Shown: positions 1 through 8,950, numbered from the stretch's first letter. The stretch is DNA of 64,000 bases from Flavobacteriaceae bacterium (GCA_028279515.1 JANQNQ010000004.1:399053-463052), one strand, 5' to 3'. Translations and numbers: made by a program. Notes: generated by a model from the sequence alone, not told the origin.

Positions 1-351
1 CTATATAATGAAGGAGACACCTATCACTTCATGAATACAGAAGATTATACGCAGATAGCGCTTCAAAAAGACACACTCGATACTCCTGACCTTATGAAAG
101 AAGGAGAGGTAGTGACCGTATTGATCAATGCCGAAGATAATCTACCATTGTCAGTTGATATGCCTGCAAGTGTCATTCTTGAGGTGACTCATACCGAGCC
201 TGGTGTCAAAGGAAATACAGCAACAAATGCTACCAAGCCAGCTACTGTAGAGACAGGCGCTACGGTCAATGTTCCTTTATTTATCAATGAAGGAGACAAG
301 ATCAAGGTAGAGACCGATAAAGGAACGTACCAAGAGCGCGTTAAAGAATAA
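1..351 (+). CDS. efp: Elongation factor P, C-terminal part
   Basis: EF-P binds the ribosome near the P site and relieves stalling at polyproline stretches. The reading frame is already open at base 1, ahead of the first visible ATG at 31, so this is a gene cut by the window edge and not a short gene starting there. About 116 residues remain of a family length near 185-190. They cover the two C-terminal OB-like barrels and end in the typical GDKIKVETDKGTYQERVK signature. The N-terminal domain with the modified residue lies outside the window. The lpxD-like gene follows after a 38-nt gap, the usual flavobacterial order of lipid A genes around efp. Confidence 0.95.
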   Translation, partial: LYNEGDTYHFMNTEDYTQIALQKDTLDTPDLMKEGEVVTVLINAEDNLPLSVDMPASVILEVTHTEPGVKGNTATNATKPATVETGATVNVPLFINEGDKIKVETDKGTYQERVKE

Positions 352-389
352 ATTGAGTTGTTCCTCTTTTTTAAGGGGAATAATTTCAT

Positions 390-1322
390 ATGTTTGCCAC
401 CGTGAAGTTTCCACAGGTACATACGTTAAAACAAATAGCCACGATTATCGATGCCAAATACGTCGGAAGCGAAGACTTTCCGGTATCTGGCATGAATGAA
501 ATTCACGTGGTGACGCCAGGGGATATCGTTTTTGTCGATCACCCTAAGTATTACGACAAGGCCTTGCAATGCGCAGCTACCATTGTTTTGATCAACAAAG
601 AAGTCGAATGCCCAGAAGGCAAAGCACTTCTGATATCAGACGACCCGTTTCGTGATTTCAATAAACTAACAGAATACTTCAAGCCCTTCAAGGAAGCGAC
701 CAAGGCCATTTCAGATTCGGCCAAGATCGGAAAGAATACGGTGATTCAGCCTAACTGTTTTGTTGGGGATGATGTTGTTATTGGAGATAACTGTGTTATA
801 CATTCCAACGTAACGATTTACGACAACACGATCATTGGTGACAATGTAACTATCCATTCAGGAACCATTCTTGGAGCCGATGCCTTTTATTATAAAAACC
901 GTCCTGAAGCTTTTGATAAATTATTGAGCGGCGGACGTGTGGTTATTGGTGATCATGTAGATCTTGGAGCTTTATGTACTATTGATCGCGGAGTTACCGG
1001 AGATACAACCATCGGAGCAGGAAGCAAGATCGATGATCAGGTACATGTAGGTCATGACACACTGATCGGAAAGAAATGTTTGATTGCAGCACAAACAGGG
1101 ATTGCTGGTTGTGTGATCATCGAAGATGAGGTTGTTATTTGGGGTCAAGTTGGCATTGTCAGTGACCTTACGATAAAAAAAGGAGCGGTTGTCTTAGCAC
1201 AAGCAGGCGTTTCCAAAGACCTAGAAGGAGGCAAAGTATATACAGGATCTCCGGCACAAGAATCCAGAGAGCATTATAAGCAATTGGCCACGCTGCGAAG
1301 GTTGGTAAAGAAAGGAAAATAA
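390..1322 (+). CDS. LpxD-like UDP-3-O-acylglucosamine N-acyltransferase
   Basis: The protein (310 aa) has the LpxD layout: an N-terminal uridine-binding-like domain (about 1-100) followed by a left-handed beta-helix of hexapeptide repeats (about 105-285). His222 in the VHVGHD motif sits where LpxD has its catalytic histidine. LpxD transfers a 3-hydroxyacyl chain from ACP to UDP-glucosamine in lipid A synthesis at the inner membrane. Flavobacteria commonly carry a second lpxD-like copy after efp, with the main lpxD upstream near lpxC/lpxA. This may be that paralogue, so the family is firm but the exact substrate is not. The long C-terminal helix typical of E. coli LpxD is short here. Confidence 0.85.
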   Translation: MFATVKFPQVHTLKQIATIIDAKYVGSEDFPVSGMNEIHVVTPGDIVFVDHPKYYDKALQCAATIVLINKEVECPEGKALLISDDPFRDFNKLTEYFKPFKEATKAISDSAKIGKNTVIQPNCFVGDDVVIGDNCVIHSNVTIYDNTIIGDNVTIHSGTILGADAFYYKNRPEAFDKLLSGGRVVIGDHVDLGALCTIDRGVTGDTTIGAGSKIDDQVHVGHDTLIGKKCLIAAQTGIAGCVIIEDEVVIWGQVGIVSDLTIKKGAVVLAQAGVSKDLEGGKVYTGSPAQESREHYKQLATLRRLVKKGK

Positions 1323-1344
1323 TTTAAACGGAAGAGATAGCAAT

Positions 1345-1758
1345 ATGAGTAAGTCTGCAAAAGAAGTAGTAGCCGATTTCTATGGAACAGATGCCTATAG
1401 AAACCCAGATGAGATGAAGAATTTTCTTCACCCTGATGTTCAGTTGCTTTGGAATAGCAGTACAGGTTTTACCAAACTAGATTTCGACGGCATTTTAGAT
1501 TTGGCCAGAGCTGCAGCGCAATCGTATGATTCGCTTCGAGCACAAGTGAGTCACTTATTGCAGGATGGTGATTACATCACGGCGCGCTATACCTATTTCG
1601 TATCAACCATTGAAAACCCAGATGAAGAAATGGCCTTGGCGCATTTCATAACGATTTGGCAAGTAAAAGATGGAAAACTATACAAAGGATATGAGGTAAG
1701 TCAATTGGCAGACGACACCCCAGTGAACATGCAATCCTTTGATGCCACAAAACTGTAA
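1345..1758 (+). CDS. NTF2-like (SnoaL-type) protein
   Basis: A 137-aa soluble protein with the NTF2-like cone fold pattern: a helical N-terminus with the opening VVADFYGTDAYRNPDEMKNFL, then beta strands around HPDVQLLWNSSTGF and a closing segment IWQVKDGKLYKGYEVSQ. Families of this fold include small enzymes and ligand-binding proteins. No catalytic residues can be assigned. It begins 22 nt after the lpxD-like gene and may be co-transcribed with it. sucD follows with its own candidate promoter, so this gene probably ends the efp/lpxD-like unit. Confidence 0.75.
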   Translation: MSKSAKEVVADFYGTDAYRNPDEMKNFLHPDVQLLWNSSTGFTKLDFDGILDLARAAAQSYDSLRAQVSHLLQDGDYITARYTYFVSTIENPDEEMALAHFITIWQVKDGKLYKGYEVSQLADDTPVNMQSFDATKL

Positions 1759-1787
1759 AAAAGCTTTAGAATTCGTTTCCAAAAAAC

Positions 1788-1795
1788 TATTTTTG
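1788..1795 (+). promoter_or_regulatory. Candidate -7 element of the sucD promoter
   Basis: TATTTTTG fits the Bacteroidota -7 consensus TAnnTTTG and lies 35 nt before the sucD ATG. No TTG -33 element is found at the usual spacing, so only half of the promoter is supported. Confidence 0.4.
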
Positions 1796-1830
1796 CGAAG
1801 CTTTTCAAAACCAAAATAAAAGAAAACATA

Positions 1831-2703
1831 ATGAGTGTTCTAGTCAATAAAGATTCGAAGATAATTGTACAAGGTTTTACCGGAAGTGAAGGTACCTTTC
1901 ACGCAGGTCAAATGATCGAGTACGGAACCAACGTTGTAGGTGGTGTAACTCCAGGAAAAGGAGGACAAACACATCTTGACAAACCCGTGTTCAACACTGT
2001 TCAAGAAGCAGTTGATAAGGTAGCTGCCGATACCTCAATCATTTTTGTACCACCAGCCTTTGCTGCCGATGCTATTATGGAAGCTGCCGATGCAGGAATC
2101 AAAGTGATCATCACGATTACTGAAGGAATTCCGGTGGCAGACATGATCAAGGCGTACAACTATATTCAAGACAAAGGATGTCGTTTGGTTGGACCTAACT
2201 GCCCAGGAGTAATAACTCCAGAAGAAGCAAAAGTAGGAATCATGCCAGGTTTTGTTTTCAAAAAAGGAAAAGTAGGAATTGTTTCTAAATCAGGAACATT
2301 GACATACGAGGCAGCAGACCAAGTTGTAAAACAAGGTTTGGGAATCACTACAGCCATCGGAATCGGTGGAGACCCAATCATCGGAACCACTACGAAAGAA
2401 GCGGTTGAGTTGTTGATCAACGACCCAGAAACTGAATGTGTTGTAATGATCGGTGAAATTGGTGGACAATTAGAAGGTGATGCAGCAAAATGGTACAAAG
2501 AGAGTGGAAGCAACAAGCCGATCATCGGATTCATCGCTGGTGAAACTGCACCTGCAGGAAGAACCATGGGTCACGCTGGTGCAATTGTAGGCGGAAGCGA
2601 CGATACTGCGCAAGCTAAAAAAGCAATTATGAGAGACTGTGGTATTCACGTGGTAGACTCACCTGCAGAAATTGGCAAGAAGGTAGCCGAAGTAATGGCA
2701 TAA
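1831..2703 (+). CDS. sucD: Succinate--CoA ligase, alpha subunit
   Basis: SucD (290 aa, full length) forms the alpha subunit of succinyl-CoA synthetase in the TCA cycle, converting succinyl-CoA to succinate with NTP formation. The N-terminal CoA-binding Rossmann domain shows [11 protein letters not shown] (residues 15-25). The phosphorylated histidine is His248 in [11 protein letters not shown]. The GPNCPG turn at 121-126 is also typical. The beta subunit sucC is not in the window; separated sucC and sucD loci are common in Bacteroidota. A double hairpin and then a terminator follow the stop codon. Confidence 0.97.
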   Translation: MSVLVNKDSKIIVQGFTGSEGTFHAGQMIEYGTNVVGGVTPGKGGQTHLDKPVFNTVQEAVDKVAADTSIIFVPPAFAADAIMEAADAGIKVIITITEGIPVADMIKAYNYIQDKGCRLVGPNCPGVITPEEAKVGIMPGFVFKKGKVGIVSKSGTLTYEAADQVVKQGLGITTAIGIGGDPIIGTTTKEAVELLINDPETECVVMIGEIGGQLEGDAAKWYKESGSNKPIIGFIAGETAPAGRTMGHAGAIVGGSDDTAQAKKAIMRDCGIHVVDSPAEIGKKVAEVMA

Positions 2704-2706
2704 CCT

Positions 2707-2759
2707 AGTTATGTGTTCATGTTGAAGGGAAAGAAAGCCCTTCAAATTATAACATAACT
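2707..2759 (+). other. Nested inverted repeat after sucD
   Basis: An outer 8-bp perfect stem (2707-2714 with 2752-2759) encloses an inner 8-bp perfect stem (2722-2729 with 2738-2745). There is no U-run, so it is not itself an intrinsic terminator. A separate terminator starts about 20 nt later. It may be a 3'-end stabiliser of the sucD mRNA or a protein-binding site. The function is unknown. Confidence 0.5.
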
Positions 2760-2777
2760 TTATGAAAATATAGAAGG

Positions 2778-2810
2778 AAAAATCCCGCTTAGGCGGGATT
2801 TTTTGTTTTT
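2778..2810 (+). terminator. Intrinsic terminator after sucD
   Basis: AATCCCGC and GCGGGATT pair around a TTAG loop and run into a T-rich tract. The 5' A-run also lets the stem lengthen to about 11 bp. Confidence 0.85.
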
Positions 2811-2836
2811 CAACTAAAACAAATTAGGTATCTTTG
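2803..2836 (+). promoter_or_regulatory. fabG promoter, TTG-N23-TAtcTTTG
   Basis: The -7 element TATCTTTG (2829-2836) is exact to the TAnnTTTG consensus, with a TTG at 2803-2805 at the upper end of the usual 17-23 nt spacing. The fabG ATG is at 2872. The -33 part overlaps the T-run of the sucD terminator. Confidence 0.55.
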
Positions 2837-2871
2837 ATTTCAATAACTAACCGATTAATCAAGCATTTTAG

Positions 2872-3618
2872 ATGAAATTATTAGAAGGTAAAACGGCCAT
2901 TATTACAGGTGGAAGTAGAGGTATTGGAAAAGGAATTGCACAGACCTTTGCACAACACGGTGCTAATGTAGCTTTCACATATAGCTCTTCTGTTGAAGCA
3001 GCGCAAGAACTCGAAAAAGAATTGAACGCAATGGGCGTTAAAGCCAAAGGATATCAAAGCAATGCGGCAGATTACGACCAAGCGCAAGAATTGGCAGGTG
3101 ATGTGTTGAAAGAGTTTGGAAGCATTGACGTATTGATCAATAATGCAGGGATTACGAAAGACAACCTGCTTATGCGTATTACCGAAGAAGATTTTGACAA
3201 AGTGATCGAAGTAAACCTGAAGTCCGTCTTTAACATGACCAAAGCCGTACAGCGCACGATGCTTAAGCAACGCAAAGGATCGATCATTAACATGAGCTCT
3301 GTAGTAGGAGTGAAGGGTAATGCCGGACAAACTAATTATGCGGCCTCAAAGGCAGGGATCATTGGATTTTCTAAGTCTGTTGCACTTGAATTAGGGTCTA
3401 GAAATATAAGAAGTAACGTGATTGCGCCAGGTTTCATTGAGACCGAAATGACTGGAAAATTACCAGAAGACGTAGTGCAAGGGTGGAGAGATGCTATCCC
3501 ATTGAAACGTGGAGGCTCACCAGAAGATGTGGCTAATGCCTGCGTGTATTTAGCGTCAGACCTTTCGGCATATGTCACAGGACAAGTACTTAATGTAGAT
3601 GGCGGAATGCTTACCTAA
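2872..3618 (+). CDS. fabG: 3-oxoacyl-[acyl-carrier-protein] reductase
   Basis: FabG (248 aa, typical length) is the NADPH-dependent ketoreductase of type II fatty acid synthesis, a cytosolic short-chain dehydrogenase. The nucleotide-binding motif TGGSRGIG starts at residue 12 and NNAG lies at 90-93. The catalytic Ser143, Tyr156 and Lys160 occur in the order and spacing expected for FabG (SVVG ... NYAASK). It has its own promoter candidate and sits between sucD and an exported protein gene. It stands apart from other fab genes here, so an SDR of another specificity is possible, though the FabG-typical INMSSVVGVKGN and GFIETEMT segments favour the call. Confidence 0.93.
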   Translation: MKLLEGKTAIITGGSRGIGKGIAQTFAQHGANVAFTYSSSVEAAQELEKELNAMGVKAKGYQSNAADYDQAQELAGDVLKEFGSIDVLINNAGITKDNLLMRITEEDFDKVIEVNLKSVFNMTKAVQRTMLKQRKGSIINMSSVVGVKGNAGQTNYAASKAGIIGFSKSVALELGSRNIRSNVIAPGFIETEMTGKLPEDVVQGWRDAIPLKRGGSPEDVANACVYLASDLSAYVTGQVLNVDGGMLT

Positions 3619-3654
3619 CGGCATTCGGTACCGCTATCTTTAATATACCCCGTT

Positions 3655-4203
3655 ATGCGTAAATACATTTTACTGTTTGCGGCGTTTTGCCTATGCGCGC
3701 AAGTAGTTGCTCAAGATTGGAAAAAATTAAAGAAGGAAGATTTCGAATTTCGTGTTGAGTTCCCGGTAACCCCAGAGAGTTCTCAGCAATCGGTACCAAC
3801 AGATATCGGTCCTCAAATAATGGACATGTATTCTGGTGATATGACCGGGAGTCGAACTACCGGAAATCTATTCTTTAGCATGATACGCACAGAATATCCA
3901 GCAGAGTACTTTGAAAACGCAGACGACCAATTTGAGAAAGAGCGCCTAGATGGAGCCGTCAATGGTGCAGTTACTAATGTCAATGGATCTTTGTTATCTC
4001 AGGAGTTTGTTAGTTTCAACGGATATCCCGGTAGAGAGATTATCATTGGAGTATACAACAATACCAGTTTTTTACACATGAATGTGTACTTGGTAGATAA
4101 CAAACTCTATATACTTCAAGTGATAGCCGATGACAAGAAAAAGGAAAATGAAGAAAGACAACGTTTTTTTGAGTCTTTCGATTTGATTAAAACACGCAAA
4201 TAA
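3655..4203 (+). CDS. Secreted protein of unknown function
   Basis: A 182-aa protein with a clear Sec signal peptide (about 1-19, ending CAQVVAQ before Asp). The mature part starts WKKLKKEDFEFRVEFPVTPE and alternates charged beta strands, resembling small periplasmic proteins with a PsbP/Mog1-like fold, but I do not recognise the family with certainty. The gene ends directly before the TTG start of the VWA-type membrane protein (no spacer), so the two are probably translated from one mRNA and may work together at the envelope. Confidence 0.75.
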   Translation: MRKYILLFAAFCLCAQVVAQDWKKLKKEDFEFRVEFPVTPESSQQSVPTDIGPQIMDMYSGDMTGSRTTGNLFFSMIRTEYPAEYFENADDQFEKERLDGAVNGAVTNVNGSLLSQEFVSFNGYPGREIIIGVYNNTSFLHMNVYLVDNKLYILQVIADDKKKENEERQRFFESFDLIKTRK

Positions 4204-6234
4204 TTGTCAACTGAAACACTTCTTTATATTGTTCTTGCTTTTATAGCCGCCTTGGCAGTAGCCATTTTCTTTTACAGTGTTTCAGTAAAACAAGGCAAGA
4301 GGCTTCGATGGTTGTTGTCATTTCTAAGGTTTGTCAGTGTTTTTTCCTTACTACTTCTATTGATCAACCCAAAATTTAAACAGCAACGTGTCTTTGAAGA
4401 AAAGGCTGCACTTGTGGTAGCCGTTGATAATTCTTCATCTGTGGTAAACTTAGAACAAGGCCAGAATGCACAAGCCATGATCGAGTTTATCAAAAACAAT
4501 GAAGCACTATCCGAGCGATTTGACATTGATTATTTTGCCTTCGGAGAAAGTTTACAAGAGCAAGACACCTTTGGATTCAACGAATCTCAAACGAATATTG
4601 CCAAAGCCTTGAGCTCCCTGTCGGAAGTATATAAAGACAAAAATGCTGGATATTTGCTGATTACTGATGGTAACCAAACCTTCGGAAGCGATTATGAATT
4701 CACCACCCGAACGATAAAAGATCCTATCTTTCCGGTAATATTGGGTGATTCTACCGTGTATGCAGATTTGAAGATACAACGACTCAATGTTAATAGATAT
4801 GCCTATCTGAATAATAAATTTCCAGTAGAGGCCATTGTAGTTTATGAAGGGCAAGAGACCGTAAACACTCGGTTCGCGATTACTTCAGGCAATAGTACAT
4901 TGTATAGCGAGGCTGTACGTTTTTCCGCAGAAAACAGGTCAAAGACCTTCAATTTTACCTTACCAGCCAATAGTGTTGGGGTAAAATTGCTAAAAGCACA
5001 AATACAACCAATTCCTTCCGAAAAAAATAAAGTAAACAACACAAAGGATTTTGCGATTGAAGTAATCGATCAAAAGACCAAAGTGGCCATTATCTCTGAT
5101 ATTTTGCACCCTGACCTTGGGGTGTTCAAAAAAGCAATTGAGACCAATCAGCAACGAGAGGCAGATATACTGAAACCATTAAATGTTGGTGATCTCGATG
5201 CCTATCAGATGATCATTCTGTACCAACCAACAACCAGGTTCAACAAGGTGTTTGAAGATATCAACACCTTAGGTAAAAACTACTTGCTGGTTACGGGTCC
5301 CAAAACCGATTGGCGCTTTCTGAACAGGATTCAACCCAATTTCACAGGTGATGTAATCGGACAATCTGACGATGTACAGCCTATTGTAAACAAGAACTAT
5401 CCCTCGTTTGCTCTAGACGAAGTTGATTTTCAGGATTTTCCGCCATTACAGGCTTCTTTCGGAGAAGTTAATTTTTTGAAGGCCTATGAAACCATGCTGT
5501 TCAACAGCATTTCAGGAGTGCAGACCAATGACCCTTTGTTGGCGACGATAGAAGAAAATGATCAGCGCACGGCTATTTTATTCGGAGAAGGAATTTGGCG
5601 ATGGAGAGCACAAAGTTATCTCAATGATACCAACTTTGAAGAATTTGACAATTTTATAGGAAAACTGGTGCAATACTTGGCAACAGGTAAGAAGAGAGAC
5701 CGCTTAAGCGTATCGTACGATTCCTTTTATTATGGAGGAACAAGCGTGAAGGTTAGCGCCCAGTACTTCGATAAAAATTATGTGTTTGATGATCGTGTAA
5801 GCATATCGATCACAGTAAAGAACCAAGAAAATCAACAGAGCAGCACCTTTCCGATGATTCTCAAAAGCAGAAATTATGTCGTAGACTTAAGTACACTACC
5901 TGCCGGAACCTACGATTTTACCATATCGGCCGAAGGAAAGAATATCAGTCGATCTGGGACCTTTTCGATCTTGGAGTACGACGTCGAAAAACAGTTTCTA
6001 AATGCCAATGTATCTAAGCTAAGGGCAGCGGCAAATAATACAAATGGCGAAGCTCTTTTTGCTGATGAACAGGCATCTTTGGCAGCGCTGTTATTAGGTG
6101 ACGACCGATTTATTCCGATACAGAAGAGTGAAGAAAATGTCGTACCTTTAATTGACTGGAAATACTTGCTGGCCATTATCGTCCTGGCACTCGGAATGGA
6201 ATGGTTCATTCGTAAGTATAACGGACTTATCTAA
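4204..6234 (+). CDS. Membrane protein with VWA-like domain (BatA-type)
   Basis: The 676-aa protein has two N-terminal membrane helices (about 5-24 and 36-55), then a von Willebrand factor A-like segment beginning LVVAVDNSSSV. The MIDAS DxSxS is at Asp74-Ser78, but the third conserved threonine region is only weakly recognisable. A long beta-rich periplasmic part follows, and a last membrane helix lies near 653-671. This is the layout of large flavobacterial VWA/Bat-related membrane proteins. No ATG is available near the family start: the frame opens with TTG directly after the previous stop codon, and the two membrane helices follow at once, which supports the TTG start. Confidence 0.75.
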   Translation: MSTETLLYIVLAFIAALAVAIFFYSVSVKQGKRLRWLLSFLRFVSVFSLLLLLINPKFKQQRVFEEKAALVVAVDNSSSVVNLEQGQNAQAMIEFIKNNEALSERFDIDYFAFGESLQEQDTFGFNESQTNIAKALSSLSEVYKDKNAGYLLITDGNQTFGSDYEFTTRTIKDPIFPVILGDSTVYADLKIQRLNVNRYAYLNNKFPVEAIVVYEGQETVNTRFAITSGNSTLYSEAVRFSAENRSKTFNFTLPANSVGVKLLKAQIQPIPSEKNKVNNTKDFAIEVIDQKTKVAIISDILHPDLGVFKKAIETNQQREADILKPLNVGDLDAYQMIILYQPTTRFNKVFEDINTLGKNYLLVTGPKTDWRFLNRIQPNFTGDVIGQSDDVQPIVNKNYPSFALDEVDFQDFPPLQASFGEVNFLKAYETMLFNSISGVQTNDPLLATIEENDQRTAILFGEGIWRWRAQSYLNDTNFEEFDNFIGKLVQYLATGKKRDRLSVSYDSFYYGGTSVKVSAQYFDKNYVFDDRVSISITVKNQENQQSSTFPMILKSRNYVVDLSTLPAGTYDFTISAEGKNISRSGTFSILEYDVEKQFLNANVSKLRAAANNTNGEALFADEQASLAALLLGDDRFIPIQKSEENVVPLIDWKYLLAIIVLALGMEWFIRKYNGLI

Positions 6235-6258
6235 TTAACACGAACAAATACAAATAAC

Positions 6259-7080
6259 ATGGACAGATTACCAAAGATCGGACTACCGATCATTTTTATT
6301 TTGATCGTTTTGATCATACTAATAGCCAAATCAGCTATCACCATCGAATCAGGTGAAGCCGGTGTTCTTTATAAACGATTCGGCTCCGACAAGGGGGTAG
6401 TAACTGATGAGCCACCACTAGGAGAAGGGTTCCAATTGGTTATGCCATGGAATAAGGTTTATATCTATGAGACGCGTCAGCAACAAATTTCAGAAAAGAT
6501 GAAGGTATTATCTTCAAATGGGCTTGAAATTGAACTCGATGCAACGGCATGGTACCAACCTCAATATGAGTCTTTGGGGAAGTTGCACCAAGAAAAAGGA
6601 GAAGATTATGCCCAACGAGTAATAATCCCGGCGTTTAGATCTGCCGCAAGAAGTGTGGTCGGAAGGTATACGCCAGAGCAATTGTATTCGACCAAAAGAG
6701 ATGCTATCCAGGAAGAGATCTATTCTGAAACGGAAAAAATTCTCAAGACTCAATATGTTCAATTAAATGAGGTGTTGGTACGTGATGTAACACTTCCATC
6801 AACGATCAAAGAGGCCATCGAGCGAAAGCTGAAGCAAGAGCAAGAAGCCTTAGAGTACGAGTTTAGGCTAGAGAAGGCACGAAAAGAAGCAGAACGCCAG
6901 CGTATTGACGCCGAAGGTAAGGCAGCTGCCAACCAAATTCTTAATGCATCTCTGACCGATAAGATCTTGCAAGAGAAGGGAATCCAAGCGACACTAGAAC
7001 TGTCTAAATCACCCAACAGCAAAGTGATTGTTATAGGAAGTGGAAAAGACGGAATGCCCATTATACTAGGCAATCAATAA
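6259..7080 (+). CDS. Prohibitin-like SPFH/Band 7 protein
   Basis: A 273-aa membrane-anchored protein with one N-terminal helix (about 8-26), the SPFH domain with IESGEAGVLYKRFG (about 30-200), a charged coiled-coil stretch rich in Glu/Lys/Arg/Ala (about 185-235) and a C-terminal tail ending IVIGSGKDGMPIILGNQ. Prohibitin-family proteins form large ring-like membrane scaffolds that modulate membrane proteases. The gene follows the VWA-type gene after 24 nt and is closed by a strong terminator, so it is the last gene of that unit. Confidence 0.9.
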   Translation: MDRLPKIGLPIIFILIVLIILIAKSAITIESGEAGVLYKRFGSDKGVVTDEPPLGEGFQLVMPWNKVYIYETRQQQISEKMKVLSSNGLEIELDATAWYQPQYESLGKLHQEKGEDYAQRVIIPAFRSAARSVVGRYTPEQLYSTKRDAIQEEIYSETEKILKTQYVQLNEVLVRDVTLPSTIKEAIERKLKQEQEALEYEFRLEKARKEAERQRIDAEGKAAANQILNASLTDKILQEKGIQATLELSKSPNSKVIVIGSGKDGMPIILGNQ

Positions 7081-7105
7081 GTAAGACCGAATAAAATAGA
7101 TAAAG

Positions 7106-7140
7106 AAAAACCCTTAGCGTTGGCTAAGGGTTTTTATATT
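7106..7140. terminator. Bidirectional intrinsic terminator
   Basis: AACCCTTAGC and GCTAAGGGTT pair around GTTG with an A-run on the left and a T-run on the right, so it can end transcripts from both the prohibitin gene and the converging HhH gene. Confidence 0.88.
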
Positions 7141-7198
7141 GAAAAATATAAGGTGATGGTAACATCAAAGTTTAGTGCTATATTTTCCAATAATAAGA

Positions 7199-7759
7199 TT
7201 ACTTCTTTTTATTGAGATCAGCTGCTTGCTTCACCCAATCATCACGCTCGATTCTTCCAGGGAAGAACTCTATGAGCTCTGTTACCGTATTAATATCTTC
7301 CTTTTGAAATCGGCTGATCTGTTCATAGGTATAAATGCCAATTTCATTTAATTTTTGCTCAATAAAAGGTCCGATACCACTTATTTTCTTTAGGTCGTCT
7401 TTATGTGATTCATCGGCGCGTCCAAAGCTCGAAAAATTAAGTTTGGGTTTTTCTTGTTTTTTCTCGGTGGTATCCGATGGGTCTTGAGAGACCGCAGCGC
7501 CACTGCGCCCACGAGTCTTAATGGCTTTGATGCCATTCCCTGCAACTTCTCCCTCGGCAAGTGATGTGACCGCCGGTTTAAATTCTTGTTTGATGCGTGT
7601 TAATCGTTCGTTTTCCTTTTGGCAAGCCGCAAGGTCACTTTTATACTTTCTGCGATAATATCTTTTTGCAAAGAACCATCCAATCAAGAAGCATACAAAG
7701 CACAAAATGAAAAGTACGATGTACTCAGTAGAGGAAACGGGTTTTAATGAATTCAACAT
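7199..7759 (-). CDS. Membrane protein with C-terminal helix-hairpin-helix domain
   Basis: The 186-aa protein starts with a short cytoplasmic end and one membrane helix (about 13-30), followed by basic residues FAKRYYRRKYKS. A low-complexity linker follows (about 60-115), then a compact domain DLKKISGIGPFIEQKLNEIGI (about 118-180) of the helix-hairpin-helix type, where GIGPxIEQKL is the hairpin signature. Such domains occur in Bacteroidota proteins often named as predicted nucleases or cell-division-related proteins. No nuclease active site is visible. The OmpA-like gene lies 37 nt upstream on the same strand, so both may be one unit. Confidence 0.75.
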   Translation of the reverse strand: MLNSLKPVSSTEYIVLFILCFVCFLIGWFFAKRYYRRKYKSDLAACQKENERLTRIKQEFKPAVTSLAEGEVAGNGIKAIKTRGRSGAAVSQDPSDTTEKKQEKPKLNFSSFGRADESHKDDLKKISGIGPFIEQKLNEIGIYTYEQISRFQKEDINTVTELIEFFPGRIERDDWVKQAADLNKKK

Positions 7760-7796
7760 AGGGGGGTCGGGTTAATTAATTGTATTGTTGTCATGA

Positions 7797-8663
7797 TCAG
7801 TTGACATTTATTTCGATTCTTCGATTTAGTCTTCGGCCTTCCGTTGTGGCATTATCAGCCACCGGTGCGGTTTCACCCTTAGATTCAGCCGTAATGTTGT
7901 TTGGGGGAATTCCGCCAGTGGCGATCAGATAATTCATCACATTCTTGGCACGTTCCATTCCAATCCAGGCATTCGCTTCAGCTTCTCCAACATTGTCAGT
8001 ATGCCCAGTAACTAACACTTTCTTGGCAGGGTACTTGGCTAGGTAGGCCTTAAGCTCTAAAGCATATGCTTGCAACGTATTGTCCGGTTTAAATTCCTTG
8101 GAAGCAAAACCAGAATACAAAGTTTTATTAGCAACACCCTTTTCAATCTCGGCGAGACGGTCAGCAGAGATCTCAAGGTATTGCATGGCAACACCTCCTT
8201 CAAAACGTCCTTCACTATCGTAATCATAGGACAGGGTGTCTGCTTTTGTAACGATTTTATCTGTGTTAAGCCCAAAAGCCGTCAATTGTTCTTTGAGGTC
8301 AGTTGCTCTTGCATTACCAATGTTCGAAGCCTCGTTAGGGGAGTAATAACCAGTCAAGACCAACTCTTGCGTCTGATTATCATTTAGATAGGCAAAGATC
8401 TGTTTGCGGAGTATGCTATCTTGGTCCATGACCAGCACTTTTTGATCCCGATTGTTGGTTACAATGCGTTTTAGGTAATCTATCGAAAAGGAATCATGAC
8501 TATTGGCCTTTAGTTTGTTTTGAAGTACAACCAACGGGTCAATTTTAGGTGTTTCGACAACTTCGATTTCTTCGCACAAACCTTTTACCTGGCAGGCGTA
8601 GTACCAAATACCAAAAATCGACCAAAGTAAAAAAATTACAAAGGCAGATATGAAGTTTCTCAT
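7797..8663 (-). CDS. OmpA-family protein with two OmpA-like domains
   Basis: The 288-aa protein has an N-terminal membrane helix or uncleaved signal (about 4-23). Its C-terminal OmpA domain (about 165-288) contains VLVTGHTDNVGEAEANAWIG and ends ...EGRRLNRRIEINVN, the peptidoglycan-binding signature. A second, degenerate OmpA-like unit (ELVLTGYYSPNEASNIGNARATDLKEQL, about 98-128) precedes it, suggesting an internal duplication. The expected role is anchoring the envelope to peptidoglycan. No beta-barrel is present. Confidence 0.85.
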   Translation of the reverse strand: MRNFISAFVIFLLWSIFGIWYYACQVKGLCEEIEVVETPKIDPLVVLQNKLKANSHDSFSIDYLKRIVTNNRDQKVLVMDQDSILRKQIFAYLNDNQTQELVLTGYYSPNEASNIGNARATDLKEQLTAFGLNTDKIVTKADTLSYDYDSEGRFEGGVAMQYLEISADRLAEIEKGVANKTLYSGFASKEFKPDNTLQAYALELKAYLAKYPAKKVLVTGHTDNVGEAEANAWIGMERAKNVMNYLIATGGIPPNNITAESKGETAPVADNATTEGRRLNRRIEINVN

Positions 8664-8797
8664 AACGAGTGGTTAGTTAGCACTTAAAATTATAAATTAG
8701 TTTGCTCACAGCCAACTTAAACATTTAAAAACAAAATGTTTGTGTTATTTTTTCGACAAAATGCAGGTTGATAGTTATAAAAAAGTTGAATAAATGT

Positions 8798-8829
8798 TTG
8801 CGCAAAATCAGAATATTCAATTACATTTG
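8798..8829 (+). promoter_or_regulatory. his operon promoter, TTG-N21-TAcaTTTG
   Basis: TTG at 8798-8800 and TACATTTG at 8822-8829 match the Bacteroidota -33/-7 elements with 21-nt spacing. Transcription from near 8836 would place the leader-peptide start about 15 nt from the 5' end, as expected for an attenuator leader. Confidence 0.65.
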
Positions 8830-8850
8830 TAATCAATAAAACCGAAGTAA

Positions 8851-8907
8851 GTGTTAATTATTCAATTACATCATCATCATTTTCATACTTGCGCTCAAGC
8901 GAGGTGA
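8851..8907 (+). CDS. hisL: Histidine operon leader peptide
   Basis: An 18-codon frame beginning with GTG reads (M)LIIQLHHHHFHTCAQAR and stops at TGA. Four consecutive CAT codons and a fifth after one Phe codon (8869-8886) are hard to explain by chance directly before hisG. The peptide should act as a sensor of charged histidyl-tRNA: a ribosome stalled in the His run would keep off the downstream segment 8894-8901, while a ribosome reaching the stop codon would cover it. Start choice is GTG because no in-frame ATG lies between the promoter and the His codons. The gene is too short for ordinary ORF callers. Confidence 0.8.
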   Translation: MLIIQLHHHHFHTCAQAR

Positions 8908-8950
8908 TAATGTTGTGTGTAATTTTTAACCATATACAAACCCGTTTGAG
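8894..8950 (+). promoter_or_regulatory. Antiterminator pairing of the his leader
   Basis: CTCAAGCG (8894-8901), inside the end of the leader peptide frame, is complementary over all 8 positions (one G-U) to CGTTTGAG (8943-8950), which is also the 5' arm of the terminator. It mimics the terminator 3' arm TCAAGCGGG. The two pairings exclude each other, as required for attenuation. Confidence 0.7.
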
